64,000 nt of DNA from Sphingobacterium sp. LZ7M1 (lineage in GTDB: Bacteria; Bacteroidota; Bacteroidia; Sphingobacteriales; Sphingobacteriaceae), in NCBI RefSeq assembly GCF_024296865.1, contig NZ_CP101134.1, positions 2,356,001 through 2,420,000 of the forward strand. The letters are read 5' to 3'. Shown in pieces: positions 63,596 through 64,000 of this stretch (its first letter is position 1; the number at the start of each line of letters is the position of its first letter). The notes under the pieces were generated by a model. It was not told where the DNA came from. It saw nothing but the letters and a program-made list of their open reading frames with translations, and did no database searches. Both the position numbers and the translations under genes were made by a program.

Positions 63596-64000
63596 TATCC
63601 TTCTATAAATTGTAATTGTTCCTTAACCTTTTCAAATTCCAGATGTTTAGCAACGACTTCTCCAAGTACTATGATGGCAGGTACTCCAATGGCTGATGCT
63701 TCAGCTTGGTCAAGGATATTATCAACCCTACCCAACACAATCTTTTCATTAGGAAGAGACCCATTTTGGATCAAAGCGATTGGTAGATCAGCCTTTCCAT
63801 TTTCTTTATATAATTCAATGATTTGATGAAGTTTAGCATAACCCATCAAAACTACGACTGTAGCATTTGTATTGACTGCAGTATATAAATCTTCAGAAAG
63901 GAAACCCGCTTTCGTTGCTCCAGTAATGACCCAAAAAGATTCAGAAATCCCTCGGTATGTCAATGGGATCTGTTGCAATCCAGTAAGACTGATCGAAGAA
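63595..64000 (-). CDS. cobA: Uroporphyrinogen-III C-methyltransferase, C-terminal part; start beyond window
   Basis: The frame stays open to the window edge, so only the last ~134 residues are visible. SSISLTGLQQIPLTYRGISESF (read as SLTGLQQIPLTYRG) corresponds to the SUMT substrate-loop block, TVVVLMGYAKLHQI and PIALIQNGSLPNEKIV to the conserved C-terminal strands, and VPAIIVLGEVV is the typical end. It makes precorrin-2 for siroheme. The TTG at 63978 is an internal codon and not the start. It overlaps the Met8-like gene by one base. Confidence 0.88.
   Translation of the reverse strand, partial: SSISLTGLQQIPLTYRGISESFWVITGATKAGFLSEDLYTAVNTNATVVVLMGYAKLHQIIELYKENGKADLPIALIQNGSLPNEKIVLGRVDNILDQAEASAIGVPAIIVLGEVVAKHLEFEKVKEQLQFIEG

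Overview
The window looks like the chromosome of a member of the Bacteroidota, most likely Sphingobacteriaceae (Sphingobacterium or Pedobacter type). The evidence is a SusC/SusD polysaccharide locus, TAnnTTTG-type promoter motifs, Bacteroidota-style proteins (DUF3098, bacillithiol enzymes, LytTR two-component pair, zinc-less sirtuin, LeuS with a clade insertion) and AT-rich intergenic DNA full of short dispersed repeats. I see no prophage, transposase, integrase, CRISPR array or rRNA. Two genes run off the ends: a glutathione peroxidase on the left and a uroporphyrinogen-III methyltransferase on the right.

Layout. 0-12.5 kb is mostly housekeeping: gpx (partial), bshB1, the truB-ribF pair, the ftsX-DUF3098-uppP operon, leuS, a bestrophin, a GH25 lysozyme, thioredoxin and a CorC/HlyC-type membrane protein. 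12.7-21 kb holds a NahK-like sugar kinase with a CBM9-like protein, an FMN reductase, the 'ligase-associated' helicase and phosphoesterase without their ligase or nuclease, and a GH130 lipoprotein followed by a sugar porter. 21-27 kb has a CPA2 antiporter, a LytS/LytTR pair and small genes. 27.5-28.3 kb is the most unusual stretch: a tandem array of four ~169-bp units abutting tRNA-Ser(UGA). Each unit can fold into a multi-arm structure and ends in the same hairpin that terminates the tRNA. 28.5-30.6 kb carries a TPR protein, a YfiT/BstA-type DinB protein and an orphan gene.

30.6-43.9 kb is a complete polysaccharide utilisation locus on the minus strand: a membrane-spanning propeller/LuxR regulator, SusC, SusD, two PF10091 'glucoamylase' (GH144-like) lipoproteins and a GH3 beta-glucosidase. 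By family logic the best guess for its substrate is beta-1,2-glucan. 44-60 kb is mixed: ispE, a LOG protein overlapping an ATP-cone/nuclease fusion, a DUF2892 protein, a zinc-less sirtuin, gdhA, a D-cysteine desulfhydrase-like enzyme, DUF1877 and DUF4256 proteins, a class A beta-lactamase, an M60 metallopeptidase, a SulP transporter, a LysE exporter and a methyltransferase. 60-64 kb is a minus-strand sulfate assimilation and siroheme operon (cobA-met8-cysH-cysD-cysN).

The best candidates for something undescribed are the tRNA-Ser-linked structured array and a pair of intergenic elements built from 11-bp-phased ATTCG modules with inverted ends (near 11.0 kb and 52.2 kb). The ATP-cone nuclease with its overlapping LOG gene is also worth following up.
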